Positions 9,124 through 18,328 of a stretch of 64,000 nucleotides of DNA are shown in pieces. Position 1 is the first letter of the stretch; each line of letters begins with the position of its first letter. The notes under the pieces are model-generated. The model had not been told where the DNA came from. It saw only the letters and a list, made by a program, of their open reading frames with translations, and did no database searches. A program made the position numbers and the translations under genes. Source of the DNA: Paenibacillus sp. LS1 (GTDB lineage Bacteria; Bacillota; Bacilli; Paenibacillales; Paenibacillaceae); the NCBI RefSeq assembly GCF_026013365.1, contig NZ_JAPDOE010000002.1:1-64000 (forward strand), in the 5' to 3' direction.

Positions 9124-10569
9124 TCATTCCTTACCGGAACGAAGCCAAGGTTCAACTTTCGCCGATAAACGTTGCTTGTCATACTGCACATATTGGCTCG
9201 CCCGGTTGCGCACCGGGTCACCCGCGTAGAAGCGTTCATACAGGTCATGCCTTGCTCCGAGTGGACTTCCTGTCAGCTCCCACGCCAGTTGGAAGAGACG
9301 AATCTTCTCTGAGGCTTGCATCGTTACTCCGCCAAGGTATTTGCCCATCATAGAGCCCATCATTTCATTCATCTCAAACGTACCTGAAGGAATCTGAATC
9401 AGACCACCCGCAGCAATCGTCTTCAAAATCTCCACCGCGCGGGGATAATACCGATTGCCCAGATTACGGGCAGTTTCAATATATTTGAATTCCGGCAGCC
9501 AATTGCCGAATGTATCCGGCTTGGACTGTGCTTCAGCAGCAATAATTAGTCCCTCGATGGTTTGCATCTGACTGATCAGCTCTCCGAGCTGTTCCTGCAC
9601 ATTCAGGAAAGCGTCCACCCCGATCTCCTGGGCAATGGCAGCAGTGACGGCTGTAATGAACTCCAGTTTTGAGTGCAAACGAATGACGCTCTGATGATAG
9701 GCCAGACTGGCCGAAGCTGTATTACAGCGAATCTGCCATACGGCTTCAGGGTTATTGTGCAGCAATACACGTTCCCAGGGCACAAATACATCGTCAAAAA
9801 ATAACACGGCATCCATCTCATCATACTGCGCACTGAGTGGATGTGAGTGATCCGAATCTTTTGTGGCAAAAGATTCACGACACATCATGTGCAAACCCGG
9901 ACTGTCCGCAGCTACAATCACCATATGGGCCAGCTCTGGCAGGTGGGACGGAATTCGTTGAACGGGATAAGCAATAATATCATCTGCATAAGGCGCTGCT
10001 GTTGCCACCATTTTGGCCCCGCGAATGACTACGCCCTCCGTATTGCTTTTGACAATCCGCAGCATGGCATCCTCATCTTCACCAACAGGCAAGGAACGGT
10101 TAATCTGCGGGTCGCGCTGGACAATTGTCAGGAATGCATCTTTTCGTTTGGCTTGTTCAAAATAAGCGGATATTTTATCTGCAAATGCCGGGTCATGCGC
10201 TGTCATCTCATGTCGTGTTGCATACCAACCCGTCAAGCGGGATCGGGCATAATCAGACAAGCGGCTCATCACCCCATACGTCCGATCGGCCCAAAGACGA
10301 AAAGCATCTGCCCTGCTGTTCACGTCAGAAAGTGAACGAGGCACAAGAAAGGATCGGTGCACGTAACTTCCCGTCTGTTCATCCCAGTAGGCTACAGTCT
10401 CCCTTGTCTCCGGATCATCCACCAGATTGAACAAACTTTCAATCGTATGAAGTGTTCCCTGAAAGGCCTGATGCCCAGTTACCTGGATACGTTCTCCGTC
10501 CAGCCATACATTCCGCTCATCATTCAAACGTTGAATGTAAGCTCGTCCACGAGACATCGTGATACTCAT
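9124..10569 (-). CDS. 4-hydroxyphenylacetate 3-hydroxylase-family flavin monooxygenase (HpaB-like)
   Basis: 481-residue oxygenase component of the two-component, reduced-flavin-dependent HpaB family, which hydroxylates phenolic substrates ortho to the hydroxyl group. The acyl-CoA-dehydrogenase-like fold is recognisable: an N-terminal domain with RTYGVMSRLSDYARSR, a beta domain with VVIRGAKMVATAAPYADD and VFFDDVFVPWERV-type elements, and a C-terminal helical domain with the conserved GGLIQIPSG segment. Bacillus YoaI is the nearest type I recall. Start ATG 10569 follows GGGAGGA by 7 bases. The gene appears monocistronic. No HpaC-type flavin reductase or ring-cleavage gene is next to it, so reduced flavin must come from elsewhere and the true substrate is uncertain. 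Confidence 0.85.
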   Translation of the reverse strand: MSITMSRGRAYIQRLNDERNVWLDGERIQVTGHQAFQGTLHTIESLFNLVDDPETRETVAYWDEQTGSYVHRSFLVPRSLSDVNSRADAFRLWADRTYGVMSRLSDYARSRLTGWYATRHEMTAHDPAFADKISAYFEQAKRKDAFLTIVQRDPQINRSLPVGEDEDAMLRIVKSNTEGVVIRGAKMVATAAPYADDIIAYPVQRIPSHLPELAHMVIVAADSPGLHMMCRESFATKDSDHSHPLSAQYDEMDAVLFFDDVFVPWERVLLHNNPEAVWQIRCNTASASLAYHQSVIRLHSKLEFITAVTAAIAQEIGVDAFLNVQEQLGELISQMQTIEGLIIAAEAQSKPDTFGNWLPEFKYIETARNLGNRYYPRAVEILKTIAAGGLIQIPSGTFEMNEMMGSMMGKYLGGVTMQASEKIRLFQLAWELTGSPLGARHDLYERFYAGDPVRNRASQYVQYDKQRLSAKVEPWLRSGKE

Positions 10570-10695
10570 GATATGTCCTCCCTCTCAGGCACCGGCCTGA
10601 CATTTCTGTAACCCCATCTTTCTAACTACTTGAGAAACTATGTAATGATACATTATGTATCTAATGAAATAGTACTGTGCCTTGGATAGAAAAGT

Positions 10696-10730
10696 CAACA
10701 GACACCGAGTCATGCGTTCGGTGTCTGTTG
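10696..10730 (-). terminator. Terminator after the BceAB-type operon
   Basis: Perfect 13-bp stem CAACAGACACCGA / TCGGTGTCTGTTG with a 9-base loop, followed on the minus strand by ACTTTTCTAT. It lies 13 bases past the permease stop. Confidence 0.85.
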
Positions 10731-10742
10731 GGCCATGCTATT

Positions 10743-12701
10743 TTAGACTAATTTGGAATACATGTGACGCAAATACCGCCAGCGGACAAGTGCAAAATAC
10801 AAAATCTGCATGGAAGCAAACACCAAGAAAATGCGTAGGCTGTATCCAAAGACCGAGAAATCAACCAGTTGCTGTAACGCTACAAAGGCAACCGAACTGT
10901 GGATGACCGCCACCAAGAGTGGTAGGAAGAACATAAGCAATAGCTGCCTTGTTACGATCTTACGGAGTTCGGGACGACTGAGTCCCATTTTGCCAATCAT
11001 GCGATACTGCGCTTCATCGCGTTCGAGATCCGCGTAAAGTCTGAAATACGTGAAACTTGCTGCAAAGGTGAAGAAAACAATGCCAATCAGGCCGCTCAAA
11101 ATTAGAATGATGCCATTGGTCTGCTTGGAATTAAGCCAATCCACCACAAGTGCGCTGACCTCGTAATAACCTTTGTCGGAATAATCATCTTGAATGGATT
11201 TGATCAATTCAGGAGCGAAGCTGCGTGTACCCATCCAATCTTTCACGATAAATTGTATCGTTCGACTCGAATAGAAACCTTCAGGCATGCCAACTTCCTC
11301 GTTGTACGCAGGTCTCATCTTATTAAACAGTTCGTCGGTTACGACGTAGAGATAAATTTCATATTGAAAAGGAATCACAATATCGGTACCAGGTGTCGAT
11401 AGCTGGACAGGTACGCGCTGATTATCAACCTCCAGATTGACCTTTCCTCCCGAGACTCCTTGTTCAACCTGTTCACGGTACGCCTTGCGAATCGCCAAAT
11501 TGCTTGGTGTCATAAATGACTCATCGATCTGTTTCAACGTACGTTCTTCATACCCCAGTGCCTTCGCAAGACGGTTATAATCACTCAGTTTGATAATCTT
11601 GCCATTATTATTTTCACCTATAGGAGCATAACTGCCCTTCACGTAGGGAACTTGATGATCAATCAACGTTTCTTCAATCTGCCGAATATGTCGCTCTGAC
11701 TGGGGAGTATCCCATGAATTCATATAACTGAATGCGTACGGATTCGACATGGACGACAACCCAGGGTCAGCAATCGCGAGCATGGTACCAATTCCCGTAA
11801 ATGAAGATGCCGAGATGATGCTTACCATGAAAAACATAATCGCGTTATCTTTCATTCGATACGTAAGTTCCGATAAGAAGAGCAGATTGGTTTTGCGGAA
11901 AAACAATCTTGGGTTTCTTTTGAGTGCCCGAATGATATATACACTGAGCTGCGTGAACAAAAAGTACGTACCTGCAATAACGACCACGACACTTGCCATT
12001 AATAGCGGAAACGAGAAGCTTACCCATACAAAAGTGAATACCCCTGCATAACCTCCGCCAATGAACAATACGGATAGCAATGCGAGCAGACGCGATGCTT
12101 TGGGTTCCGGTTTTGGTTTTTCCTCTGATTTCACAAGGTCAATAAGCGAGCCTTTCCGTATGAGCAAGGATGACGACATCGCAATGATAATGAACAGCAG
12201 TAGAAATGCGCCAGCCGTCAGGGCAATTCCTTTCAGCGGAAAATAGAATCGAAGGCTGTTCTCGACAGCCAGCATGGAGCCGCAGATGAGCAGAATCAAT
12301 TTGCCGAAAATAAGCCCGAGTCCAATACCGGTAATAATTGAAGCTAATCCGATACACATATTCTCCATAAACAACAGCCGGTTCATTTGTTTACGTGTCA
12401 TGCCAAGGATCAGGAAAATACCAAATTCCTTCTTGCGTGTCTTCAGAAATGAACCAACCGAGTAGAGCAGGAACAGGAATGAAAAGATGAATATAATGAC
12501 CTCTGCAATCATAAACCCCTGGTTGGCAAGCAACGTAACCGTACCACTTGATCCCTTTAACCCTTCTTTCAGATCGGGATGGAACAGGAGCAATGCGTAG
12601 GTGAAAAAGATCATGACGGAAAATGTACTGCTCAGAAAATGAGCCAAATAAATTCGTTTGTTGCGAACAACGTTATTAATGGCGAACTGGCGAAAATTCA
12701 T
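10743..12701 (-). CDS. BceB-type ABC transporter permease (FtsX domains)
   Basis: 652-residue permease of peptide-antibiotic sensing and detoxification transporters. About ten hydrophobic segments are visible: TM1 at about 20-40, then FtsX-like helices, including KEFGIFLILGMTRKQMNRLL, characteristic of the first FtsX block. A large extracytoplasmic loop at about 310-520 between TM7 and TM8 is the ligand-sensing domain that defines the family. The second block has DEAQYRMIGKMGLSRPELRKI. The start at 12701 overlaps the ATPase gene by 26 bases. The protein is expected to remove cell-wall antibiotics from lipid-linked targets and to signal to its kinase. The antibiotic cannot be deduced. Confidence 0.92.
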   Translation of the reverse strand: MNFRQFAINNVVRNKRIYLAHFLSSTFSVMIFFTYALLLFHPDLKEGLKGSSGTVTLLANQGFMIAEVIIFIFSFLFLLYSVGSFLKTRKKEFGIFLILGMTRKQMNRLLFMENMCIGLASIITGIGLGLIFGKLILLICGSMLAVENSLRFYFPLKGIALTAGAFLLLFIIIAMSSSLLIRKGSLIDLVKSEEKPKPEPKASRLLALLSVLFIGGGYAGVFTFVWVSFSFPLLMASVVVVIAGTYFLFTQLSVYIIRALKRNPRLFFRKTNLLFLSELTYRMKDNAIMFFMVSIISASSFTGIGTMLAIADPGLSSMSNPYAFSYMNSWDTPQSERHIRQIEETLIDHQVPYVKGSYAPIGENNNGKIIKLSDYNRLAKALGYEERTLKQIDESFMTPSNLAIRKAYREQVEQGVSGGKVNLEVDNQRVPVQLSTPGTDIVIPFQYEIYLYVVTDELFNKMRPAYNEEVGMPEGFYSSRTIQFIVKDWMGTRSFAPELIKSIQDDYSDKGYYEVSALVVDWLNSKQTNGIILILSGLIGIVFFTFAASFTYFRLYADLERDEAQYRMIGKMGLSRPELRKIVTRQLLLMFFLPLLVAVIHSSVAFVALQQLVDFSVFGYSLRIFLVFASMQILYFALVRWRYLRHMYSKLV

Positions 12702-13446
12702 GTCCTGACCCTCCCATTAGGGATAATACATTAATAATCTTCTGATAAAAGGCTGCGCGATTATCGCCGTAATGAATTTCATTGTACAATTTGCCATCCT
12801 TGATAAAGACGACCCGACTGCAATAACTCGCTGCAACTGCATCATGGGTGACCAACAGCATTGTAGCTTGATCCTCCTGATTGCGTGTTTCAAGAATCTC
12901 CATCACATCTCTGGCCGCCTTCGAATCCAGATTACCTGTTGGCTCATCGGCCAGAATCAGCTTCGGGGAATGGATAAGCGCTCTGGCAATAGCCGTACGC
13001 TGTGCCTGTCCACCCGAGATCTCATATGTCCGTTTGTTCAGAATACTCTCGATGCCCAGCTTGCTTGCCAGCTGTTCAACACGTGCGTTCATCTCTGCTA
13101 GCGAAACGCCGTCAAGAGTCAGTGGCAGCACAATGTTCTCCTTAACTGTCAGTGTATTTAACAGATTGAACGATTGAAAAACGAATCCAAGCTCTTTGCG
13201 CCGGAACAGCGCGAGTTCATCCTGATTCAATTCAAACGGATTCTTCCCTGCAATCCGAAGTTCGCCTGATGTTGGATGATCAATTGTAGAGATCATGTTC
13301 AGCAAGGTTGTTTTACCATTACCGGATGGTCCCATGATGCCAACAAACTCACCTTCCTGAATACTGAGGTCAATACCTGATAACGCTTCATAAGATACGA
13401 TGCCTTTGTAGATTTTACTGATCTGTTTCACAGAACAAATCTCCAT
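12676..13446 (-). CDS. BceA-type ABC transporter ATP-binding protein
   Basis: 256-residue ATPase. Walker A is GPSGNGKT (39-46), the signature ISGGQ (143-147) and Walker B LILADEP (163-169), with the H-loop in LLVTHD. The sequence [16 protein letters not shown] is typical of the MacB/LolD/BceA class. It pairs with the overlapping permease gene. Start ATG 13446 is 9 bases after AAGGAG. It is preceded by its own regulatory region, with a terminator at 13632-13665 and a BceR-like box at 13596-13609. The operon is thus probably induced separately from the upstream regulator genes. Confidence 0.94.
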   Translation of the reverse strand: MEICSVKQISKIYKGIVSYEALSGIDLSIQEGEFVGIMGPSGNGKTTLLNMISTIDHPTSGELRIAGKNPFELNQDELALFRRKELGFVFQSFNLLNTLTVKENIVLPLTLDGVSLAEMNARVEQLASKLGIESILNKRTYEISGGQAQRTAIARALIHSPKLILADEPTGNLDSKAARDVMEILETRNQEDQATMLLVTHDAVAASYCSRVVFIKDGKLYNEIHYGDNRAAFYQKIINVLSLMGGSGHEFSPVRH

Positions 13447-13595
13447 GGTTACAACTCCTTAGTGATGTATGAATTCAAAATCAAGTTACTTTCATGCTGT
13501 GTGCATGCGTATTGTACGTGGCCTTTCCTGTACTCTTATGACTACAGTCTATCGAAGTTTCGGTCATTCTCCTATGGTTTAACCTTTCACCAACA

Positions 13596-13609
13596 TGACA
13601 ATGTTGTAA
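13596..13609 (-). promoter_or_regulatory. BceR-type response-regulator operator
   Basis: Read on the plus strand the site is TGACA-ATGT-TGTAA, an exact match to the published BceR-like consensus TNACA-N4-TGTAA. On the minus strand it reads TTACA-ACAT-TGTCA. It sits about 150 bases upstream of the bceA-type start and just after the kinase-gene terminator, where an inducible target promoter is expected. Binding by the response regulator at 14739-15443 is inferred. Confidence 0.75.
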
Positions 13610-13631
13610 GGTTGCATCATGAAAATCAAAA

Positions 13632-13665
13632 AGACGCCTTCGCCCCGATCAGGCAATAGACGTCT
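13632..13665 (-). terminator. Terminator after the bceS-type kinase gene
   Basis: On the minus strand AGAC and GCCT, separated by a 7-base bulge, pair with AGGCGTCT, followed directly by TTTTTGATTTTC. It separates the regulator transcript from the transporter promoter. Confidence 0.6.
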
Positions 13666-13758
13666 ATACTCACACTTACACTGTAATTCATACTCTACTC
13701 ACACTTCTTCAACAAAAATACACACCTCACGCCAACCTCTTATCTTCAACCTGCCACT

Positions 13759-14742
13759 TCAGGAGTTGAATATAATTCGGACGGTCGTTCCTTCGCCATA
13801 CACGGATTCAAGTTCGATCCGATGGTTCATTCTCGTCAGCACTTCTTTTGCAATATACAGTCCCATGCCTGTCGACTCTTTGAAATGTCGCCCGTTCTCC
13901 CCGGTGAAGAAAGGTTGGAATACCCGGTTCAGATCAGACTTCGGAATTCCGATGCCTTGATCCTGGACTTCCAGTATGATGGAGCGTTCCTCTTCATATG
14001 CACGCACATAGATCTTTTGCCCGCTGCCCGCGGAGTATTTGATTGCGTTCGATAGTAACTGTACCAAGACGAAACGAATCCACTTTGCATCGGATTGCAC
14101 AACCAGCGAAGATTCTATATGCATCTCTGGATAGACGTGATTGCGGATGAAGAATCGCTTCAGCTCATGGATCGCCTCTTCACCAGCGTTCTTCAGTAAC
14201 ACAGGTTCAACACTAAAATCCTGTTCAAAGGTATCCAGGCGCGCCACATACAGTACCGTCTCCAATCCCCGTCTCATCTGGTCTGCTTCCTCTCGAATGC
14301 TGATGAGCCGAGGATCGTCATCCTCCTGGTCTTCCACCGTCAACTCGATGACGGATAACGGTGTCTTCATCTGATGTACCCACTGGTTCATAAACGTCAG
14401 ATATTCTTGCTGTCGCTGTTCCAGCCGATGCAGATGAGCATGATACTGTCCGTATTGTGAATCAAGCAGCTTCTCCAACGCCAGTGATAAAGGACTTGTT
14501 TCGTTCAAAGGTACGAATTCCTTCAGCGAATCCATCGATCGTGATATCCGGGCATAAAAAGAGCGATGTGACATGTAACGATACATCAAATATGCAACGT
14601 ACAAAAATAATCCCAACGTTACGGCATAAGCAGCCGTAACCCAATCGTTATAGCCGTCATACCAGAACACCGCAACAACGGTGAACAAGATGGCAACAAC
14701 CCAGCAAGTTAAAGCGAGATGTTCTCTTATAAACAATCTCAT
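13759..14742 (-). CDS. BceS-type intramembrane-sensing histidine kinase
   Basis: 327 residues with two close transmembrane helices (about 10-28 and 35-55) and almost no extracytoplasmic loop. This is the layout of intramembrane-sensing kinases, which take their signal from a BceAB-type transporter. The phospho-acceptor is His123 in WVHQMKTPLSVIE; the ATPase domain has NAIKYSAGSG, DQGIGIP and STGMGLYIAKEV. It overlaps the response regulator gene by 4 bases (ATGA), so the two are coupled. Start ATG 14742. The partner transporter lies just downstream. Confidence 0.93.
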   Translation of the reverse strand: MRLFIREHLALTCWVVAILFTVVAVFWYDGYNDWVTAAYAVTLGLFLYVAYLMYRYMSHRSFYARISRSMDSLKEFVPLNETSPLSLALEKLLDSQYGQYHAHLHRLEQRQQEYLTFMNQWVHQMKTPLSVIELTVEDQEDDDPRLISIREEADQMRRGLETVLYVARLDTFEQDFSVEPVLLKNAGEEAIHELKRFFIRNHVYPEMHIESSLVVQSDAKWIRFVLVQLLSNAIKYSAGSGQKIYVRAYEEERSIILEVQDQGIGIPKSDLNRVFQPFFTGENGRHFKESTGMGLYIAKEVLTRMNHRIELESVYGEGTTVRIIFNS

Positions 14743-15443
14743 GATGGAGAAGAAGCTTTCCAGTTATTGTTCAATCGGTAACCAGAACCTCTGACCGTCT
14801 CCAGTGCATCCGTAATGCCAAGCTCGGCTAATCGCTTTCGCACCCGAGTAACGTTAACGCTGAGTGTGTTGTCATCCACAAAAGAGTCATCCCACAGCTT
14901 CTCCAAGATTGTCTCTCTGCTGACCAGCTTGGGACTGCGGCGAAGTAATGTTTCCAGCAGAATTGTTTCCTTCTTCGTCAGCTGTACTTTAAGATCACTG
15001 AGCTGAATCTCCTGTCTTTCCAGATACACAACTAAGCCATCCAGTTCCACCTTGCGTTCTTCGTCACGTGTAGCATAGTCACCATACACCCTGCGCAGCT
15101 GACTCCGAATTTTAGCTATGACAATTTCATACTCAAACGGCTTCGTTATATAATCATCCGCTCCGTTCTCCAGTGCCATGACCTGATCCATTTTTCCGCT
15201 CCGGGCGGAGATAAACAGAATCGGGCACGTAGACAGCGTACGAATCTGGCGGCACCAATAGAAACCATCGTAGCTGGGTAAATTGATATCCAGAAGCACC
15301 ACATGCGGCTGCACCTGCTCAAACTGTTGTACAATCGTCTCAAAATCCTCGGCCAAAACGGCCTTGTCCCCATAGCGCTCAATATGTGATTTCAATAATC
15401 CCGCAATCTTGGGGTCGTCCTCTATAATCATAATGGTATACAT
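14739..15443 (-). CDS. BceR-type OmpR-family response regulator
   Basis: 234 residues. The receiver has acidic residues Glu8/Asp9/Asp10, phospho-acceptor Asp52 in VVLLDINLP and the conserved Lys in ITKPFEYE. The winged-helix domain (about 130-230) has KKETILLETLLRRSPKLVSRE-type and VRGSGYRL segments typical of the BceR group. The expected target is the operator at 13596-13609. It lies 41 bases after the NagZ gene stop and may be partly read from that transcript. GAGGTGAG precedes the ATG by about 12 bases. Confidence 0.93.
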   Translation of the reverse strand: MYTIMIIEDDPKIAGLLKSHIERYGDKAVLAEDFETIVQQFEQVQPHVVLLDINLPSYDGFYWCRQIRTLSTCPILFISARSGKMDQVMALENGADDYITKPFEYEIVIAKIRSQLRRVYGDYATRDEERKVELDGLVVYLERQEIQLSDLKVQLTKKETILLETLLRRSPKLVSRETILEKLWDDSFVDDNTLSVNVTRVRKRLAELGITDALETVRGSGYRLNNNWKASSPS

Positions 15444-15484
15444 AGTTGGGTCTCACCTCTGCCAAAATCATATCACAGGATTAA

Positions 15485-16825
15485 TTATCGAGCATCGACT
15501 TGCTTACGCCAATCCACAATATCTGCATTCAATTGTTTCAGATCTCCGGAAGCTTTCTGGTCATCCGATAACTTGTATTGTTGCTTCAATGCCAGGATTC
15601 GATATACACTTTCATCAATTCGAGATTCGGAGATCTCGCCTGACTTCACTGCACTCATTAGCGTGTCAAAAATCGTCTTGGCACTTTCATAACTATGAGC
15701 TACCAAAAGAATGTCACTTCCTGCTTTAACCGTTGCTAGAGCAGCCTCGTCCAACTTGAAGTTCTTCGCTATTGCTCCCATACTCAGGTCATCTGTGATG
15801 ACGACACCGTCATACTTAAATTTGCCGCGCAAATGTTTACCAATAATGACATCCGATAAAGAAGCCGGATGATCCGGATCAAGCTTCGGGAACAAAATAT
15901 GTGCAACCATGACCGCTTCAACTTGCTCTTTCACCGCGGCCTGGAACGGAATCCATTCCAGCTCAGCCAGTTGTTTTTCCGTTTTGTTCACGACAGGCAG
16001 ATCAAGATGGGAGTCCACGGACGTATCCCCATGACCCGGAAAATGCTTCACTACCGGAATAATGCCTTCACTACGAAAGCCTTTCATCTCCGCAATCCCC
16101 ATACGTGACACCAGTTCTGCCGAGCTGCCGAATGAGCGATCTCCGATTACCGGGTTCTTCGGATTACTGTTCACATCCAGCACAGGAGCGAAGTCCACAT
16201 TAAAACCTGCAAGCTGAACTTGTCTGGCCAGCAATTCCCCCATCGTTTCAGCAAGCGCACTATCGTTCGTCTGGCCTACCTTTTTGTTGGAAGGAATGGA
16301 TTCCACCGTCTCCGGCATACGACTGACTTTGCCGCCCTCCTGGTCTACACTCATGAAGATCGGTACCGGATTGGACTGATTCGTTTCCTTGATGGACTGC
16401 ACAAACTTGGCTGTCCCCTCAAGCGTCGTTACATTGTTGGCATAGAAAATAATGCCCCCTACCTTTTGATCCATAATCATCTGTTTGGCTTGATCATCCA
16501 GCATTGTTCCCTGAACACCAGCCAGTATCATCTGTCCAATCTTCTCTTCTAACGTCAGTGAGCTGAGCTGCTCCTGCACCGGGTCAGCTTCCTCTTGCGG
16601 TTCCTCTTGCGCTTGTTCCTGCGATGGAACGGTATTCTGCTCCGGTGATGAGGAAGTTTGCCCTGTGTTGGAGTCTGTGTTCGAATCGATGTTCGAGTCC
16701 GTTGCGGGAGAAGGTTTCTGAGCTTGGCCGCATGCCGATAAAAGCAGAACGATCCCAAGCATGAGACACATCATCTGCAATGTTTTTTTCCATTGATTGT
16801 TCGAGTTGTACCTATAGTTATACAA
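15485..16825 (-). CDS. nagZ: Lipoprotein beta-N-acetylhexosaminidase, GH3
   Basis: 446-residue GH3 enzyme that releases N-acetylglucosamine from muropeptides during cell-wall turnover. It starts with a lipoprotein signal peptide (hydrophobic 18-31, lipobox LLSAC with Cys32) and a Ser/Thr/Gln/Glu-rich linker to about 85. The TIM barrel carries the NagZ signature KHFPGHGDTSVDSH, with the Asp271-His273 acid/base dyad, and the nucleophile Asp345 in VITDDLSMGA. The C-terminal domain of Bacillus NagZ is missing, so it is a one-domain form. The start is TTG 16825, 10 bases after AAGGAGG. The bceRS-type genes follow on the same strand. Confidence 0.92.
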   Translation of the reverse strand: MYNYRYNSNNQWKKTLQMMCLMLGIVLLLSACGQAQKPSPATDSNIDSNTDSNTGQTSSSPEQNTVPSQEQAQEEPQEEADPVQEQLSSLTLEEKIGQMILAGVQGTMLDDQAKQMIMDQKVGGIIFYANNVTTLEGTAKFVQSIKETNQSNPVPIFMSVDQEGGKVSRMPETVESIPSNKKVGQTNDSALAETMGELLARQVQLAGFNVDFAPVLDVNSNPKNPVIGDRSFGSSAELVSRMGIAEMKGFRSEGIIPVVKHFPGHGDTSVDSHLDLPVVNKTEKQLAELEWIPFQAAVKEQVEAVMVAHILFPKLDPDHPASLSDVIIGKHLRGKFKYDGVVITDDLSMGAIAKNFKLDEAALATVKAGSDILLVAHSYESAKTIFDTLMSAVKSGEISESRIDESVYRILALKQQYKLSDDQKASGDLKQLNADIVDWRKQVDAR

Positions 16826-17224
16826 GGATATTCATCCTCCTTATGTAATGTCATCACGGTAATTCAAAGGTTCAGGCCTAACCTTATCACAAGGTGAATG
16901 ATTTTCAAAATGAGTCATGCTGGAGATTGAATCGTAGTGCAAATATAGATATAGCGAAAAAAATGGTTGCTTTGGGGCTTGAGATATGGAACCTAATGGT
17001 GTTGTGACTAGGTGCGTGTGCGGTGTATGCGGACAATCAATAGGAGCAACGGTGTAGAAAAGTGCTTTTCTATTGTGAATTTTTCATATGTTGAAATTAT
17101 TAGTATAGTTAGATCAAAAAGCCGCCCAAAGGCGGCCTATTTGTTCGTTTTTGTTTTACTTTTCGTTGTAAATCGTTGCCGTTCAGTGTTAGTTCACCTT
17201 TCATCAAACGTTCTTAGGCTTCTA
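16826..17224. other. Intergenic region, no gene seen
   Basis: About 400 bases between two minus-strand genes. It contains the oxidoreductase terminator (17121-17136) and, at 17055-17072, an 18-base near-palindrome TAGAAAAG-TG-CTTTTCTA about 230 bases upstream of nagZ that could be an operator. One open frame on the plus strand (17012-17275) has no ribosome binding site and no recognisable sequence. Confidence 0.6.
17121..17136 (-). terminator. Terminator of the Old Yellow Enzyme gene
   Basis: GC-rich 6-bp hairpin GCCGCC/GGCGGC with a 4-base loop, followed on the minus strand by TTTTTGATC, about 90 bases past the stop at 17225. Confidence 0.85.
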
Positions 17225-18328
17225 TTAATGGAGTGTTTGCAACACTTCCGTTGTAAATGGAATGATTTCGGATAGGCGACCTTCACGAACTTTGGCAGGC
17301 CATTCGGGATCACTAAGCAGAACACGACCCAAGGCGATCAAGTCAAATTCATTGTTCTCCAACTTCTCATTTAATAGATCCAAATGGGCATCCCCTGTTC
17401 CCTGATTCTCGGTTGCTCTGTCTACAAATTCAGCTTCAAGACCTACCGATCCAACTGAAATAGCTGGTTTGCCTGTTATTTTTTGCGTCCAACCCGCAAG
17501 ATTCAGCTCAGATCCTTCGAATTCCGGTAACCAGAACCGGCGTGTAGAGCAATGGAATATATCCACGCCAGCAGTACTAAGTGGTGCAAGGAATTGCTCT
17601 AATTGTTCTGGCGTCTCCACCAGACGTGCCTCATAATTCCCCATCTTCCATTGGGAGAACCGGAGCACAATTGGGAAATCAGGACCAACCGCCGCACGAC
17701 AAGCTTCAATCACTTCAACCGCAAATTGAGTTCGCCGTACCAAATCACCACCATAATTGTCGGTCCGTCGATTCGTCTGCTCCCAGAAGAATTGGTCAAT
17801 CAGGTATCCATGGGCTCCGTGCAGTTCAATGCCGTCAAACCCGATTCGCTGTGCATCCGCTGACGCTTGGGCAAATGCCTGTACAAGACCTTGAATCTCA
17901 TCTTCCGTTAATGGTTCACGTGATGGTTCACCCGCCATGCTAACCCCTGACGGACTTACAGGCTCAGCTTCTGCGTTAGGCAAGTCACCGGAACGACGTG
18001 CTGTACCCACATGCCACAATTGTGGCATGATTTTGCCACCCGCTTCATGTACTGCTTTCACTACATTAGCCCATCCTTGCAACGAATCTTCACCATGGAA
18101 TAATGGAATACTCGCTCCACTAACCGAAGATGGATGATTAATGCCTGTACCTTCCGTTATGATGAGCCCCACTCCACCTGCTGCTCTGCGACGATAGTAT
18201 TCAGCAACTTCTGGTCCAGGTACACCCTCTGGTGAGAATCCGCGAGTCATGGGTGCCATAACGATTCGATTAGACAATGTTAGCTTGTCCGAGGTGAAAG
18301 GTTTGAATAATGCTGAAGGTACGTTCAT
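17225..18328 (-). CDS. NADH:flavin oxidoreductase / Old Yellow Enzyme family
   Basis: 367-residue FMN-dependent ene-reductase-like protein in a TIM barrel. Visible family features are PSALFKPFTSDKLTLSNRIV and MAPMTR at the N terminus, AAGGVGLIITEG, the substrate-binding ELHGAHGYLIDQFFW with the paired His/Asn-position residues, TDNYGG, and IALGRVLLSDPEW near the C terminus, which contacts FMN phosphate. Start ATG 18328 lies 9 bases after AAAGGAG; a longer frame to 18388 lacks a ribosome binding site. It appears monocistronic. Substrate is unknown; members reduce activated alkenes or detoxify electrophiles. Confidence 0.92.
   Translation of the reverse strand: MNVPSALFKPFTSDKLTLSNRIVMAPMTRGFSPEGVPGPEVAEYYRRRAAGGVGLIITEGTGINHPSSVSGASIPLFHGEDSLQGWANVVKAVHEAGGKIMPQLWHVGTARRSGDLPNAEAEPVSPSGVSMAGEPSREPLTEDEIQGLVQAFAQASADAQRIGFDGIELHGAHGYLIDQFFWEQTNRRTDNYGGDLVRRTQFAVEVIEACRAAVGPDFPIVLRFSQWKMGNYEARLVETPEQLEQFLAPLSTAGVDIFHCSTRRFWLPEFEGSELNLAGWTQKITGKPAISVGSVGLEAEFVDRATENQGTGDAHLDLLNEKLENNEFDLIALGRVLLSDPEWPAKVREGRLSEIIPFTTEVLQTLH

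Larger units (their letters stand above)
13447..13758 (-). other. Intergenic control region between bceS-type and bceA-type genes
   Basis: About 310 bases without a credible gene. It holds, in minus-strand order, a terminator for the kinase gene (13665-13632), a BceR-like operator (13609-13596) and a leader to the bceA-type start. I could not pick a convincing -35/-10 pair between the operator and the gene. Confidence 0.7.

Noticed and set aside
10743-15443. Assigning bacitracin as the substrate of the Bce-type module
   Set aside because: The sensor loop that decides specificity varies widely between homologues and cannot be read from sequence by eye.
17012-17275. 87-codon plus-strand frame between nagZ and the Old Yellow Enzyme gene
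   Set aside because: It runs across the oxidoreductase terminator and into the 3' end of that gene; no family resemblance and no ribosome binding site.
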